Origin: an uncultured Bacteroidales bacterium | Lineage (GTDB): Bacteria > Bacteroidota > Bacteroidia > Bacteroidales > P3 | Direction of reading: 5' to 3' | Length of the DNA: 64,000 nucleotides | Assembly (NCBI GenBank): GCA_905233475.1 | Contig: CAJOEN010000025.1 | Location: 1 to 64,000, forward strand | Shown here: one piece after another, positions 15,887 through 23,722 of the stretch | How positions within the stretch are numbered: position 1 is the stretch's first letter | How the letters are laid out: every line of letters begins with the position of its first letter | The notes under the pieces: generated by a model | Databases searched by the model: none | The model's input: only the letters and a program-made list of their open reading frames with translations | What the model was told of the DNA's origin: nothing | Position numbers and translations under genes: made by a program

Positions 15887-16900
15887 ATGAACCTTTTCGG
15901 GCTTACACTCAGCGAATTGCAGGAAATTTGTCTTGCCAACGGCTTGCAGAAGTTTGCGGCCAAGCAAATCTGCGACTGGCTGTACAAAAAGCGTTGCACC
16001 AGCATTGACGGCATGACAAACCTCTCGCTGAAAATGCGTGAACAGCTACTCAGGGAGTACACACTCGGCAGAACGCCCTACGCTGATTGTCAGGAGTCTG
16101 CCGACGGGACAAAGAAATACCTTTTTCCAGTTGAGAGCGGGAAGTTTGTCGAAACTGTGTATATCCCTGACAAAGAGCGTGGTACGATATGCGTTTCGTC
16201 GCAGGTAGGTTGCAAAATGGCTTGCAAGTTTTGTGTAACGGGCAAGCAGGGCTTTCACGGACATCTTTCGGTGGCGGACATTCTAAATCAGATAGTTGGC
16301 ATTGATGAAGCCGATCAGCTCACCAACATAGTGTTTATGGGCATGGGCGAGCCTTTCGACAACTACGACAATGTACTGAAAGCCACGCATATACTTACTT
16401 CTGAATGGGGCTTTGCCATGAGTCCGAGGCGTATCACTGTCTCCACAGTGGGCATTCTGCCGCGTATCAAGGAATTCTTGGAGCAAAGCCAGTGCCATTT
16501 GGCGGTAAGTCTGCATTCGCCCTACGGAGACGAGCGTGCAGAGCTTATGCCGATACAGAAAGCCTACGCTCACAGCGAGATAGTGCGTGTGCTCAGGAAT
16601 TACAACTGGTCGGGGCAAAGACGTTTGTCGTTTGAATACATCATGTTCCGTGGCTTGAACGACGACCTGCTTCACGCCAAAAAGTTAGCGCAACTGCTTC
16701 ATGGCTTGCATTGCCGTGTGAATTTGATACGTTTCCACGCTTCGCCAAACGTGCCTCTTGTCGGTTCCGACATGAATACAATGACAATTTTTCGTGATTA
16801 TTTGAATGACAACGGAATAATATGTACAATTCGTGCGTCGCGGGGAGAGGATATTATGGCGGCCTGTGGTTTGCTGGCAGGGAAAGGGGGCGATAGTTAG
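15887..16900 (+). CDS. rlmN: 23S rRNA (adenine(2503)-C(2))-methyltransferase
   Basis: 337 residues. RlmN is a radical SAM enzyme that methylates A2503 of 23S rRNA (and A37 of some tRNAs) through a methyl-cysteine intermediate. The cluster motif CKMACKFC lies at about residues 107-114; GMGEPFDNYDNV and the FEYIMFRGLND segment are diagnostic. The C-terminal RASRGEDIMAACGLLAGK holds the conserved methyl-accepting cysteine (AACGLLA). The stop codon TAG is formed by the first unit of an 18-unit heptamer array, so the last residues GGDS are next to repeat sequence. Confidence 0.96.
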   Translation: MNLFGLTLSELQEICLANGLQKFAAKQICDWLYKKRCTSIDGMTNLSLKMREQLLREYTLGRTPYADCQESADGTKKYLFPVESGKFVETVYIPDKERGTICVSSQVGCKMACKFCVTGKQGFHGHLSVADILNQIVGIDEADQLTNIVFMGMGEPFDNYDNVLKATHILTSEWGFAMSPRRITVSTVGILPRIKEFLEQSQCHLAVSLHSPYGDERAELMPIQKAYAHSEIVRVLRNYNWSGQRRLSFEYIMFRGLNDDLLHAKKLAQLLHGLHCRVNLIRFHASPNVPLVGSDMNTMTIFRDYLNDNGIICTIRASRGEDIMAACGLLAGKGGDS

Positions 16901-17021
16901 GAGTTAGGAGTTAGGAGTTAGGAGTTAGGAGTTAGGAGTTAAGAGTTAAGAGTTAAGAGTTAAGAGTTAAGAGTTAAGAGTTAAGAATTAAGAATTAAGA
17001 ATTAAGAATTGATAATTGATA
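16896..17021 (+). repeat. 18-unit graded heptamer array
   Basis: Counted by hand: GTTAGGA x6, GTTAAGA x7, ATTAAGA x3, ATTGATA x2, 126 bases without interruption. It includes the rlmN stop codon at its left end and stops five bases before the next start codon. The variants are in blocks, as expected when units copy to neighbours. Confidence 0.92.
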
Positions 17022-17026
17022 CAGAT

Positions 17027-17584
17027 ATGAAAAAATTGATTTTAACCGCATGTTTTGCACTGGCTTTTTCGCTGTGCGCAAATGCACAAGTAAGGTGGCA
17101 AACTATTGAAGAAGTCGGACAAACCGATGTTTCCAAAAACGAACGGATGTTTTTAGTGGATTTCAGTACAAGCTGGTGCGGATGGTGCAAGAAAATGGAT
17201 AAGGAAACTTTTGGCAACGACATGGTTATGGCCATCCTGAACCATTATTATTATTCGGTGCACTTTGATGCTGAAACACCAAAGACATTTACTTGGAATG
17301 GCAAGGAGTACGCCAATCCTAATCCCAAGGCCAAAAAAGGTTCGCCTCATAACTTTACCAGAGCCATTTTAGGAGCTCAAATCGGCTATCCGTCCATAGC
17401 TGTTTTCAACCAGAAAATGAACCTAGTTCAAGTGCTCCAGGGCTATCAAAACGCCGATGAAATGGTGAAGTTCCTTTGCTTTTTCGTTAATGATAACTAC
17501 ATGAAATACAGTTACCAGAAATATATGGCAATTTTCGACACTCAGATATTGCCCGGCATACTCGAAGAACTTAAGTTGAACTAA
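17027..17584 (+). CDS. Exported thioredoxin-fold protein (WCGWC active site)
   Basis: 185 residues from the ATG at 17027; an in-frame start six codons earlier lies inside repeat sequence, and the signal peptide begins at MKKLILTACFALAFSLCANA. The mature domain is thioredoxin-like: FLVDFSTSWCGWCKKMDKETF at about residues 45-65, with the redox pair C-G-W-C, then QIGYPSIAVFNQ carrying the cis-proline. This matches thioredoxin_7/DUF255-related proteins, probably a periplasmic thiol-disulphide oxidoreductase. Partner proteins are not adjacent. Confidence 0.85.
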   Translation: MKKLILTACFALAFSLCANAQVRWQTIEEVGQTDVSKNERMFLVDFSTSWCGWCKKMDKETFGNDMVMAILNHYYYSVHFDAETPKTFTWNGKEYANPNPKAKKGSPHNFTRAILGAQIGYPSIAVFNQKMNLVQVLQGYQNADEMVKFLCFFVNDNYMKYSYQKYMAIFDTQILPGILEELKLN

Positions 17585-17598
17585 TTCATTATGTTACT

Positions 17599-18471
17599 GT
17601 GGCAGTGGACGTTGTTATAGACAATAGAGCAGGATTCTGTTCGGGAGTGGTGGCGGCCATACAATTGGCCGAGCAACATTTGCATCGTTCGGGAAAGCTC
17701 TATTGCTTGGGCGACATTGTTCACAACAACGAGGAAGTAGAGCGTTTGGCAGCCCAAGGACTGGAAGTAATTTCGTATCAACAGTTTGCACAACTACATG
17801 ATACCAAGGTGCTTATACGGGCTCATGGCGAACCTCCCGACACATACGCCTTGGCAAAACGTAACAATATCCAAATTATTGACGCCACCTGCCCCATAGT
17901 GCTTGCATTGCAGAAAAAAATACGCAAGGGGTATGAGGAAATGGAATCCCTTGGCGGACAGATAGTTATCTTTGGAAAGAAAGGTCATGCCGAAGTGATT
18001 GGCCTCAACGGGCAAACACGAAACACCGCAATCGTTATTAGCGATATGGCTGATACTGAACAAATTGACTTCCACAAACCTGTGCGTATGTACTCCCAGA
18101 CAACCCAAAACAAGGAAATGTACGCATACCTTATCGAAAGTGTGAAAAAGCGTTGTGCAACAGTAGGGAATGATGACGTTCTGGTTTTCAATACAATATG
18201 CGGACGTGTGTCAAACCGTGTTGTGGAACTTACTGATTTTGTGGCTTCTGTGGATATTGTAGTTTTTGTTTCGGGGCAAAACAGTTCCAATGGCAAATAT
18301 CTGTACGAACACTGCAAACAGGTGAAAAACAACACTTTGCTTGTTTCCGGAATAAACCAGCTGCTAAAGGAGTGCTTTGCAGGAGTTTCCAAAATAGGCA
18401 TAACGGGAGCCACTTCCACACCTCGATGGCTTATGGAAAAGGTTGCTAAATGGTTGAACGATAATTTGTAA
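17599..18471 (+). CDS. ispH: 4-hydroxy-3-methylbut-2-enyl diphosphate reductase
   Basis: 290 residues. IspH (LytB) makes IPP and DMAPP in the last step of the MEP isoprenoid pathway using a [4Fe-4S] cluster. The three cluster cysteines are visible: NRAGFCSGV (C14), DATCPIV (about 95) and FNTICGRVSNR (about 202). The IRAHGEPP and SGQNSSNGKYL segments are family-typical. No ATG fits; the start is GTG at 17599 (or GTG at 17605), with an ATT further upstream as an unlikely alternative. It lies 14 bases after the thioredoxin gene and 4 bases before recF. Confidence 0.95.
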   Translation: MAVDVVIDNRAGFCSGVVAAIQLAEQHLHRSGKLYCLGDIVHNNEEVERLAAQGLEVISYQQFAQLHDTKVLIRAHGEPPDTYALAKRNNIQIIDATCPIVLALQKKIRKGYEEMESLGGQIVIFGKKGHAEVIGLNGQTRNTAIVISDMADTEQIDFHKPVRMYSQTTQNKEMYAYLIESVKKRCATVGNDDVLVFNTICGRVSNRVVELTDFVASVDIVVFVSGQNSSNGKYLYEHCKQVKNNTLLVSGINQLLKECFAGVSKIGITGATSTPRWLMEKVAKWLNDNL

Positions 18472-18475
18472 ACCG

Positions 18476-19588
18476 ATGTATCTGAAGAATATCAAACTTA
18501 CAGGTTTCAAGAATTACGACGGTGTTGAGGCCGATTTATCCCAGAAAATCAACTGTTTTGTGGGCAACAACGGCGTTGGTAAAACCAATCTTTTGGATGC
18601 TGTTTACTACCTTTCATTCTGTAAAAGTTATTTTAATTCCATTGACAATCAGAATATTAAATACGGAGAACCTTTCTTTGCCATACATGGCACATATATT
18701 TTCCCCGATTCCGACGAGGAGCAACTTGTATCGTGCGTACTGAAGCGTGGCTCGGCTAAGCAGATGAAAATCAACAAGAAAGCATATAGCCGCTTTGCCG
18801 ACCACATAGGGAAAATTCCGCTTGTGATGATTTCGCCCTACGACCAGGATCTGATAAACTCCGGAAGCGACGTGCGCCGCAAATTCATAGACGGTATCAT
18901 ATCTCAAACCGACAAGCAATATCTTGAGCAACTGCTTAATTATCAGAAAGTTCTGGAACAACGCAATACTCTTTTGAAACAGTTCTACGAAAACCGTTAT
19001 TTTGATGAACCTCAACTTGCTTTGTGGGACGAGCAGTTGGTACGTTTCGGACAGCCGGTATATGAGAGCCGAAAAGCCTTTGTGTCGGAGTTCGAGACCT
19101 TATTTCAGCACTATTTCGGCATAATTTCCCCTTCCGACGAAAAAGTGTCGCTGGCCTACGAGTCGCAACTCGACGGTGGAGATTTCGCTACCATGCTCCG
19201 CGAGGCTTGGCAGAAAGACGCTTATACTCAGTACACTACAGTTGGCACGCACAAGGACGACCTTGTTTTTCGCATTGACGGCGATATGCAGATAAAGAAA
19301 TTCGGTTCGCAGGGACAGCAAAAGACTTTTGTGGTGGCTCTTAAACTCGCCCAGTTCGAGTATATCGCGTCCGTTCGGGGCGTTAAGCCAATACTTCTGC
19401 TCGACGACGTTTTCGACAAACTTGACCTTGAGCGTGTGAGGCAACTCGTATATCTGGTAGGCAGCGACCGTTTTGGACAGGTATTTCTTACTGATACACA
19501 GCAAGGTAGAGTGGAGTCGATATTCGAAAATACCGACATAGAACACGCTATTTTCACCGTAAAAGACAATAATATAGAACAGCAATGA
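18476..19588 (+). CDS. recF: DNA replication and repair protein RecF
   Basis: 370 residues, usual length. RecF is an SMC-like ATPase that helps load RecA at single-strand gaps. Walker A GNNGVGKTNLLDAVYYLSF at about residues 28-46; the ABC signature region FGSQGQQKTFVVALKLAQFEYI near 283; Walker B ILLLDDVFDKLD near 308. It starts four bases after ispH and overlaps the DUF721 gene by four bases (ATGA), so ispH-recF-DUF721 is likely one transcript. dnaA/dnaN, the classic neighbours elsewhere, are not here. Confidence 0.95.
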   Translation: MYLKNIKLTGFKNYDGVEADLSQKINCFVGNNGVGKTNLLDAVYYLSFCKSYFNSIDNQNIKYGEPFFAIHGTYIFPDSDEEQLVSCVLKRGSAKQMKINKKAYSRFADHIGKIPLVMISPYDQDLINSGSDVRRKFIDGIISQTDKQYLEQLLNYQKVLEQRNTLLKQFYENRYFDEPQLALWDEQLVRFGQPVYESRKAFVSEFETLFQHYFGIISPSDEKVSLAYESQLDGGDFATMLREAWQKDAYTQYTTVGTHKDDLVFRIDGDMQIKKFGSQGQQKTFVVALKLAQFEYIASVRGVKPILLLDDVFDKLDLERVRQLVYLVGSDRFGQVFLTDTQQGRVESIFENTDIEHAIFTVKDNNIEQQ

Positions 19589-19875
19589 AACAGGCTCACG
19601 AATACACACTTCAGGACGTATTGAAAACCGTTTATCGTCAAAACGGGCTGTCCGACGCTTTTGCCGAGCAGGAAGCCATTTCGGCATACCGAGAGGTGGT
19701 GGGCGACCTAATATCAAAACTTTCACGCAAGGTAATGTTGCAGAAAGACACTCTGCACGTGCAACTTTCTTCTGCGGCTCTGCGACAGGAAATGTCGTTA
19801 CGAAAAACAACGCTTGTCGAGAAAATAGCCGAAAAAACATCAACACCCATTGTCAAGGACATTGTCTTTTACTAA
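19585..19875 (+). CDS. DUF721 (DciA-like) small protein
   Basis: 96 residues, start overlapping the recF stop (ATGA), so translation is probably coupled. The KH-like DUF721 pattern is visible: AYREVVGDLISKLSRKVMLQKDTLHVQLSSAALRQEMSLRKTTLVEKI. The family includes DciA, which assists loading of the replicative helicase, and its pairing with recF supports a replication or repair role. The short length is normal for Bacteroidota members. Confidence 0.85.
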   Translation: MKQAHEYTLQDVLKTVYRQNGLSDAFAEQEAISAYREVVGDLISKLSRKVMLQKDTLHVQLSSAALRQEMSLRKTTLVEKIAEKTSTPIVKDIVFY

Positions 19876-19880
19876 CTTTG
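19850..19880 (+). promoter_or_regulatory. Promoter for the Sel1-repeat gene
   Basis: -7 TAACTTTG at 19873-19880 and TTG at 19850-19852 with a 20-base spacer; it overlaps the end of the DUF721 gene, 76 bases before the next start. Confidence 0.55.
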
Positions 19881-19955
19881 GAAATGAAAAAAAAGCTATA
19901 ATTGTATCAAAAAACAATAAATTACGTAAAAATATAGTTATTGTAGAAAATATTT

Positions 19956-21572
19956 ATGATGAAACGTATATTTATAATGCTATTGTGCATTGCCCTCGTT
20001 AAAGTGTCTTCAGCGCAAAAAGATGATACTGAGCGCATTGAGGCTCTTTTGGACAAGGGTGAATGCGATAAGGCCAAGACGCTGTACGACGCTCATGTGC
20101 GCAAAGTCAAATTTACGGATTATAGCATAGAAAAGCGTATAAGCAGATGTAAGGCCGAATTTTGGTATAACGCGGGTCTTGAAAAATATGCGCAGGGCAA
20201 ATATTCCGACGCCTTTTTGTTGTACACCATGGCCGCAAAAAATGATTATGCGGCGGCGCAGTATGAGTTGGGACGCTGTTATGAGTTGGGGCACGGTACC
20301 TCAAAGGACTTGTCCGAGGCATTGGATATGTACCGTAATGCCGCCGAGCAAAACAATCCCAAAGCGCAGAACAGAATGGGAGTATTTTATTATGAAGGAA
20401 TAGGAGTTCCTGTAAATAATTCTGAAGCAGTTATTTGGTTCCGCAAAGCTGCCGAACGCGGACTCGAGGAAGCGCAATACCGTTTGGCGATTTGCTATCT
20501 GAAAGGAATGGGCGTGAACAAAAGTTATGCCGAAGCAGTGAAATGGTTCCGCAAGGCCGCCGAGCAGGGCGATGCTGAATCGCAGTACTATATGGGGCTG
20601 TGCTATTACCGCCGTTACGGGCTTCCAAGAAACTATTATGAAGCAGTGGAGTGGTTCAAAAAGGCTGTGGACCAAAACCATGTCATGGCACAGTTTTATT
20701 TGGGGCTGTGCTATTATGAGGGCAACGGCGTGAAACGTGATTATGCCACAGCTTACCATTGGTTTACAAAAGCGGAAAAAAGTGGCAACGTTGAAGCCCA
20801 ATACTACATTGGACTTTGCCATTACGAAGGCAATGGTACTAATAAAAACTATGCCGAAGCTGTAAAATATTTCACAAAGGCAGCAGAAAACGGTAATGCC
20901 GAAGCCCAATACCGACTTGCCGAATGCTATCGCACCGGCTATGGCGTGGAAAAAGACAATGACGAAGCAGTGAAATGGTACACCAAAGCTGCCGAGCAAA
21001 ATCATGCCCCGGCATGTTATAGGTTAGGAGTTTGCCACTATAACGGCTTGGGAGTGGAACAGAACCCCGCCGAGGCGGTTAAATGGTTTACCCAAGCTTC
21101 CGATAAGGATTATATGGCCGCCCAATATAGTCTGGCAAAATGTTATTCACAGGGTATTGGTGTGGAGCAGAACTACCAAGAAGCCGCCGTGCTTTTCCGT
21201 AAGGTGGCGGAACGCGGTTACTACAAAGCCCAGTACAATATGGGACTTTGCTACGACCAAGGGCTTGGAGTTGAAAGAAATATTTCCGAAGCGGCAAAAT
21301 GGTACCGCAAAGCCGCCGAACAAGGCTATGCTCCGGCACAGAGCAATCTTGCAGCATGTTACGCTTCCGGTGAAGGTGTTTCCGAAAACTTAGGCGAGGC
21401 CTTCGCTTGGTTTCAGGAGGCTGCCGAACGAGGCGATGCCGACGCACAGTACTATTTAGGCGTTTGCTACGACAAAGGCTATGGAGTGAACGAAAACCGC
21501 TTCCTGGCAAAAAAATGGTACCGCAAGGCGGCAAAACAAGGACATGAGGCGGCCCGAAAGGTTTTGGAGTGA
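19956..21572 (+). CDS. Exported Sel1-like repeat protein
   Basis: 538 residues with a signal peptide (MMKRIFIMLLCIALVKVSSA; a second ATG follows at once). From about residue 90 to the end the protein is a solenoid of roughly a dozen 36-residue Sel1 repeats of the form AEAVKWFRKAAEQGDAEAQY.LG.CY..G.GV. Such repeats act as protein-interaction scaffolds, often in envelope or stress signalling. The DNA units have diverged enough that the array should be stable. Function unknown; it has its own promoter and stands alone. Confidence 0.92.
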   Translation: MMKRIFIMLLCIALVKVSSAQKDDTERIEALLDKGECDKAKTLYDAHVRKVKFTDYSIEKRISRCKAEFWYNAGLEKYAQGKYSDAFLLYTMAAKNDYAAAQYELGRCYELGHGTSKDLSEALDMYRNAAEQNNPKAQNRMGVFYYEGIGVPVNNSEAVIWFRKAAERGLEEAQYRLAICYLKGMGVNKSYAEAVKWFRKAAEQGDAESQYYMGLCYYRRYGLPRNYYEAVEWFKKAVDQNHVMAQFYLGLCYYEGNGVKRDYATAYHWFTKAEKSGNVEAQYYIGLCHYEGNGTNKNYAEAVKYFTKAAENGNAEAQYRLAECYRTGYGVEKDNDEAVKWYTKAAEQNHAPACYRLGVCHYNGLGVEQNPAEAVKWFTQASDKDYMAAQYSLAKCYSQGIGVEQNYQEAAVLFRKVAERGYYKAQYNMGLCYDQGLGVERNISEAAKWYRKAAEQGYAPAQSNLAACYASGEGVSENLGEAFAWFQEAAERGDADAQYYLGVCYDKGYGVNENRFLAKKWYRKAAKQGHEAARKVLE

Positions 21573-21663
21573 CATAATATGGATAACAATTGATATTTTT
21601 TTGCCGAAAGTCTGAAAAATATTTCACTCACGATTAAGCAATGATTGCAGATAAAAATTAGAC

Positions 21664-22461
21664 ATGAAAGATATTAAATATTTGACAACCACACTCTTAG
21701 CCATTGTATTACTTTCCAGAACAGTATCAGCGCAGAAAACCGACACAATGCAGTGCTTTACAGTTGGATTCAATTTTGGCACCATGCTCACGTCGGGAGA
21801 AAGGGTAATGGGCAACGGGCAAAAGACTGATATAGTGAAGAATCCTTTCCTGAACTTCGGCGTTGATGTACTTTACAAATTTCGTACAAATTGGGTGTTG
21901 GGCGTGGAAGGAGACCTTTATTTCGGAAACGACAACCTGAAAAATCGCGAACAACGCTTGTCGCATATCTATGCCGAAGGTGCAGTAATTGGCAATGGCG
22001 GAGGCGACGCAGGTGTGGAGGCCTTTAATCGTGGAATCAGCGTGATTGGCAGTATGGGGAAAATAATACCTCTCTCCAAGAAAAAGATAAATTCGGGACT
22101 TTTTCTGTCGTTAGGTGCCGGACTTACCCAAAGCCAGATTGTTTACAGTGTGCAGGCCGAGGAGGCTCCGCAACTTGATGGAGATTACTCCCGACTTTAC
22201 GACCATCAGCAACGGGGACCCGTGATTGCCGAAAATATAGGCTATTGGTTTATGAACAGCGATAAGGTGTACCTCAATTTTTTGCTTACTTTCGAAATGC
22301 AACAAAGTTTCACCCATTCCACACGCGATTATGTTATCGACAACTGCTTGGGTATCAGTGGTAAAGACAACAATTGGTATTTCACTCCGATTTATATGTT
22401 GAAACTTGTCTGGATGTTTCCAATTACTGGAAAAACTACTCAGGAGTACTATTATTTTTAG
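21664..22461 (+). CDS. Outer-membrane beta-barrel protein, unknown role
   Basis: 265 residues with a signal peptide (MKDIKYLTTTLLAIVLLSRTVSA) and strand-like segments (MQCFTVGFNFGTMLTSGERV, LNFGVDVLYKFRTNWVLGVEGDLYFG, SGLFLSLGAGLTQSQIVY). It ends in aromatics (EYYYF), consistent with an outer-membrane barrel. It is separated by three bases from waaA, so the two may be co-transcribed. No specific family recognised. Confidence 0.75.
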   Translation: MKDIKYLTTTLLAIVLLSRTVSAQKTDTMQCFTVGFNFGTMLTSGERVMGNGQKTDIVKNPFLNFGVDVLYKFRTNWVLGVEGDLYFGNDNLKNREQRLSHIYAEGAVIGNGGGDAGVEAFNRGISVIGSMGKIIPLSKKKINSGLFLSLGAGLTQSQIVYSVQAEEAPQLDGDYSRLYDHQQRGPVIAENIGYWFMNSDKVYLNFLLTFEMQQSFTHSTRDYVIDNCLGISGKDNNWYFTPIYMLKLVWMFPITGKTTQEYYYF

Positions 22462-22464
22462 CGG

Positions 22465-23712
22465 ATGATGAGATTTTTTTACACCACAGGTGTTTTTATT
22501 TACGGTTTTGGCATAAAGATAGCGTCGCTGTTCAACAGCAAGGCACGGCTTTGGGTTGAAGGCCGCCGTGGACTTTTGGCAAAGGCGGAAGCCCTTGTCC
22601 CCAATGACGGACGTCCCTGTGTTTGGGTTCACGCCTCGTCGTTGGGAGAGTTCGAACAGGCACGCCCTGTTATGGAACTTATACGTGCCGCATATCCAAA
22701 ATACAGGCTCGTTGCAACTTTTTTCTCCCCATCGGGCTACGAGATACGCAAAAACTGCGCCGACGCCGATGCGGTGCTCTACATGCCTTTGGACACGCCT
22801 CGCAATGTCTCACGTTTTCTCGACGTGCTGAAACCACGTGTGGCATTGTTCGTAAAGTACGACTTTTGGTTCAACACACTTGCCGAATTACGCAAACGCA
22901 ATGTCCCGACTTTCATTTTCTCCACCATATTCCGACCATCGCAGTATTTTTTCAAGCCCTACGGACGGTGGTTTTGTTCGCAACTTGGCTCATTCACTCA
23001 TTTTTTTGTGCAGAACGAAGAGTCGGTTGCTTTGTTGCAGAAAGCCGGTTTTGAAAATGTTACAAAGTCGGGCGACACCCGTTTCGACCGCGTTGTTAAA
23101 ATAGCGTCCACAGCTGCGGAGAATGCCTGCGTGGAACGTTTCATCGACGGCAAGACCGTTGTGGTGGCAGGAAGTTCTTGGCCGGAAGACGAAAAATTGC
23201 TTCACCATTTCTTCACAACATCACTCCATGATATTAAGTTGATTATTGCCCCGCACGAAACCGACAAGGCTCATGTGGAGCAAATAAAACGGCTTTTCGG
23301 AGAAACGGCTGTGTGCTACACCGAATTGCAGTCGGAACAGAATATCGACAGACGTAAAGTACTTATTATCAATACAATAGGTATACTTTCGAGTCTATAT
23401 AGGTATTCGCATATCGCATATATCGGCGGAGGATTTGGCAAAGGCTTGCATAATATTTTGGAGGCTGTGGTTTACGGTACGCCCGTTTGTTTCGGTCCAA
23501 ACCACCATAAGTTCCAAGAAGCCAAGGATATACTTGCATTAGGCGGGGGGGCTCTTGTGCTTACTGCCGAAGGTCTTTCGAATATTATGGATAATTGGCT
23601 CTCCGACAATGCTTTGTGGCAATCAGCTTCGGATGTATGCCTCGATTATACACGTAGCAATCAGGGTTCCGCCGAAAAGATTTTCGGCATAGTGGAAAAA
23701 TATTTGAAATAA
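22465..23712 (+). CDS. waaA: 3-deoxy-D-manno-octulosonic acid (Kdo) transferase
   Basis: 415 residues, GT30 family. WaaA transfers Kdo from CMP-Kdo to lipid A precursor at the inner membrane. The N-terminal hydrophobic anchor is followed by WVHASSLGEFEQARPVMELI, with the catalytic Glu, at about residues 54-73. The C-terminal nucleotide-binding half has IAYIGGGFGKGLHNILEAVVYGTPVCFGPNH at about 315-345. It is followed after ten bases by tamL, both envelope biogenesis genes, suggesting an operon. Confidence 0.94.
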   Translation: MMRFFYTTGVFIYGFGIKIASLFNSKARLWVEGRRGLLAKAEALVPNDGRPCVWVHASSLGEFEQARPVMELIRAAYPKYRLVATFFSPSGYEIRKNCADADAVLYMPLDTPRNVSRFLDVLKPRVALFVKYDFWFNTLAELRKRNVPTFIFSTIFRPSQYFFKPYGRWFCSQLGSFTHFFVQNEESVALLQKAGFENVTKSGDTRFDRVVKIASTAAENACVERFIDGKTVVVAGSSWPEDEKLLHHFFTTSLHDIKLIIAPHETDKAHVEQIKRLFGETAVCYTELQSEQNIDRRKVLIINTIGILSSLYRYSHIAYIGGGFGKGLHNILEAVVYGTPVCFGPNHHKFQEAKDILALGGGALVLTAEGLSNIMDNWLSDNALWQSASDVCLDYTRSNQGSAEKIFGIVEKYLK

Positions 23713-23722
23713 GTTTGTAGCG

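Noticed and set aside
16896-17021. Possible origin iterons
   Set aside because: Heptamers of this kind occur at many gene ends, no DnaA boxes or replication genes are adjacent, and the units are graded rather than conserved.
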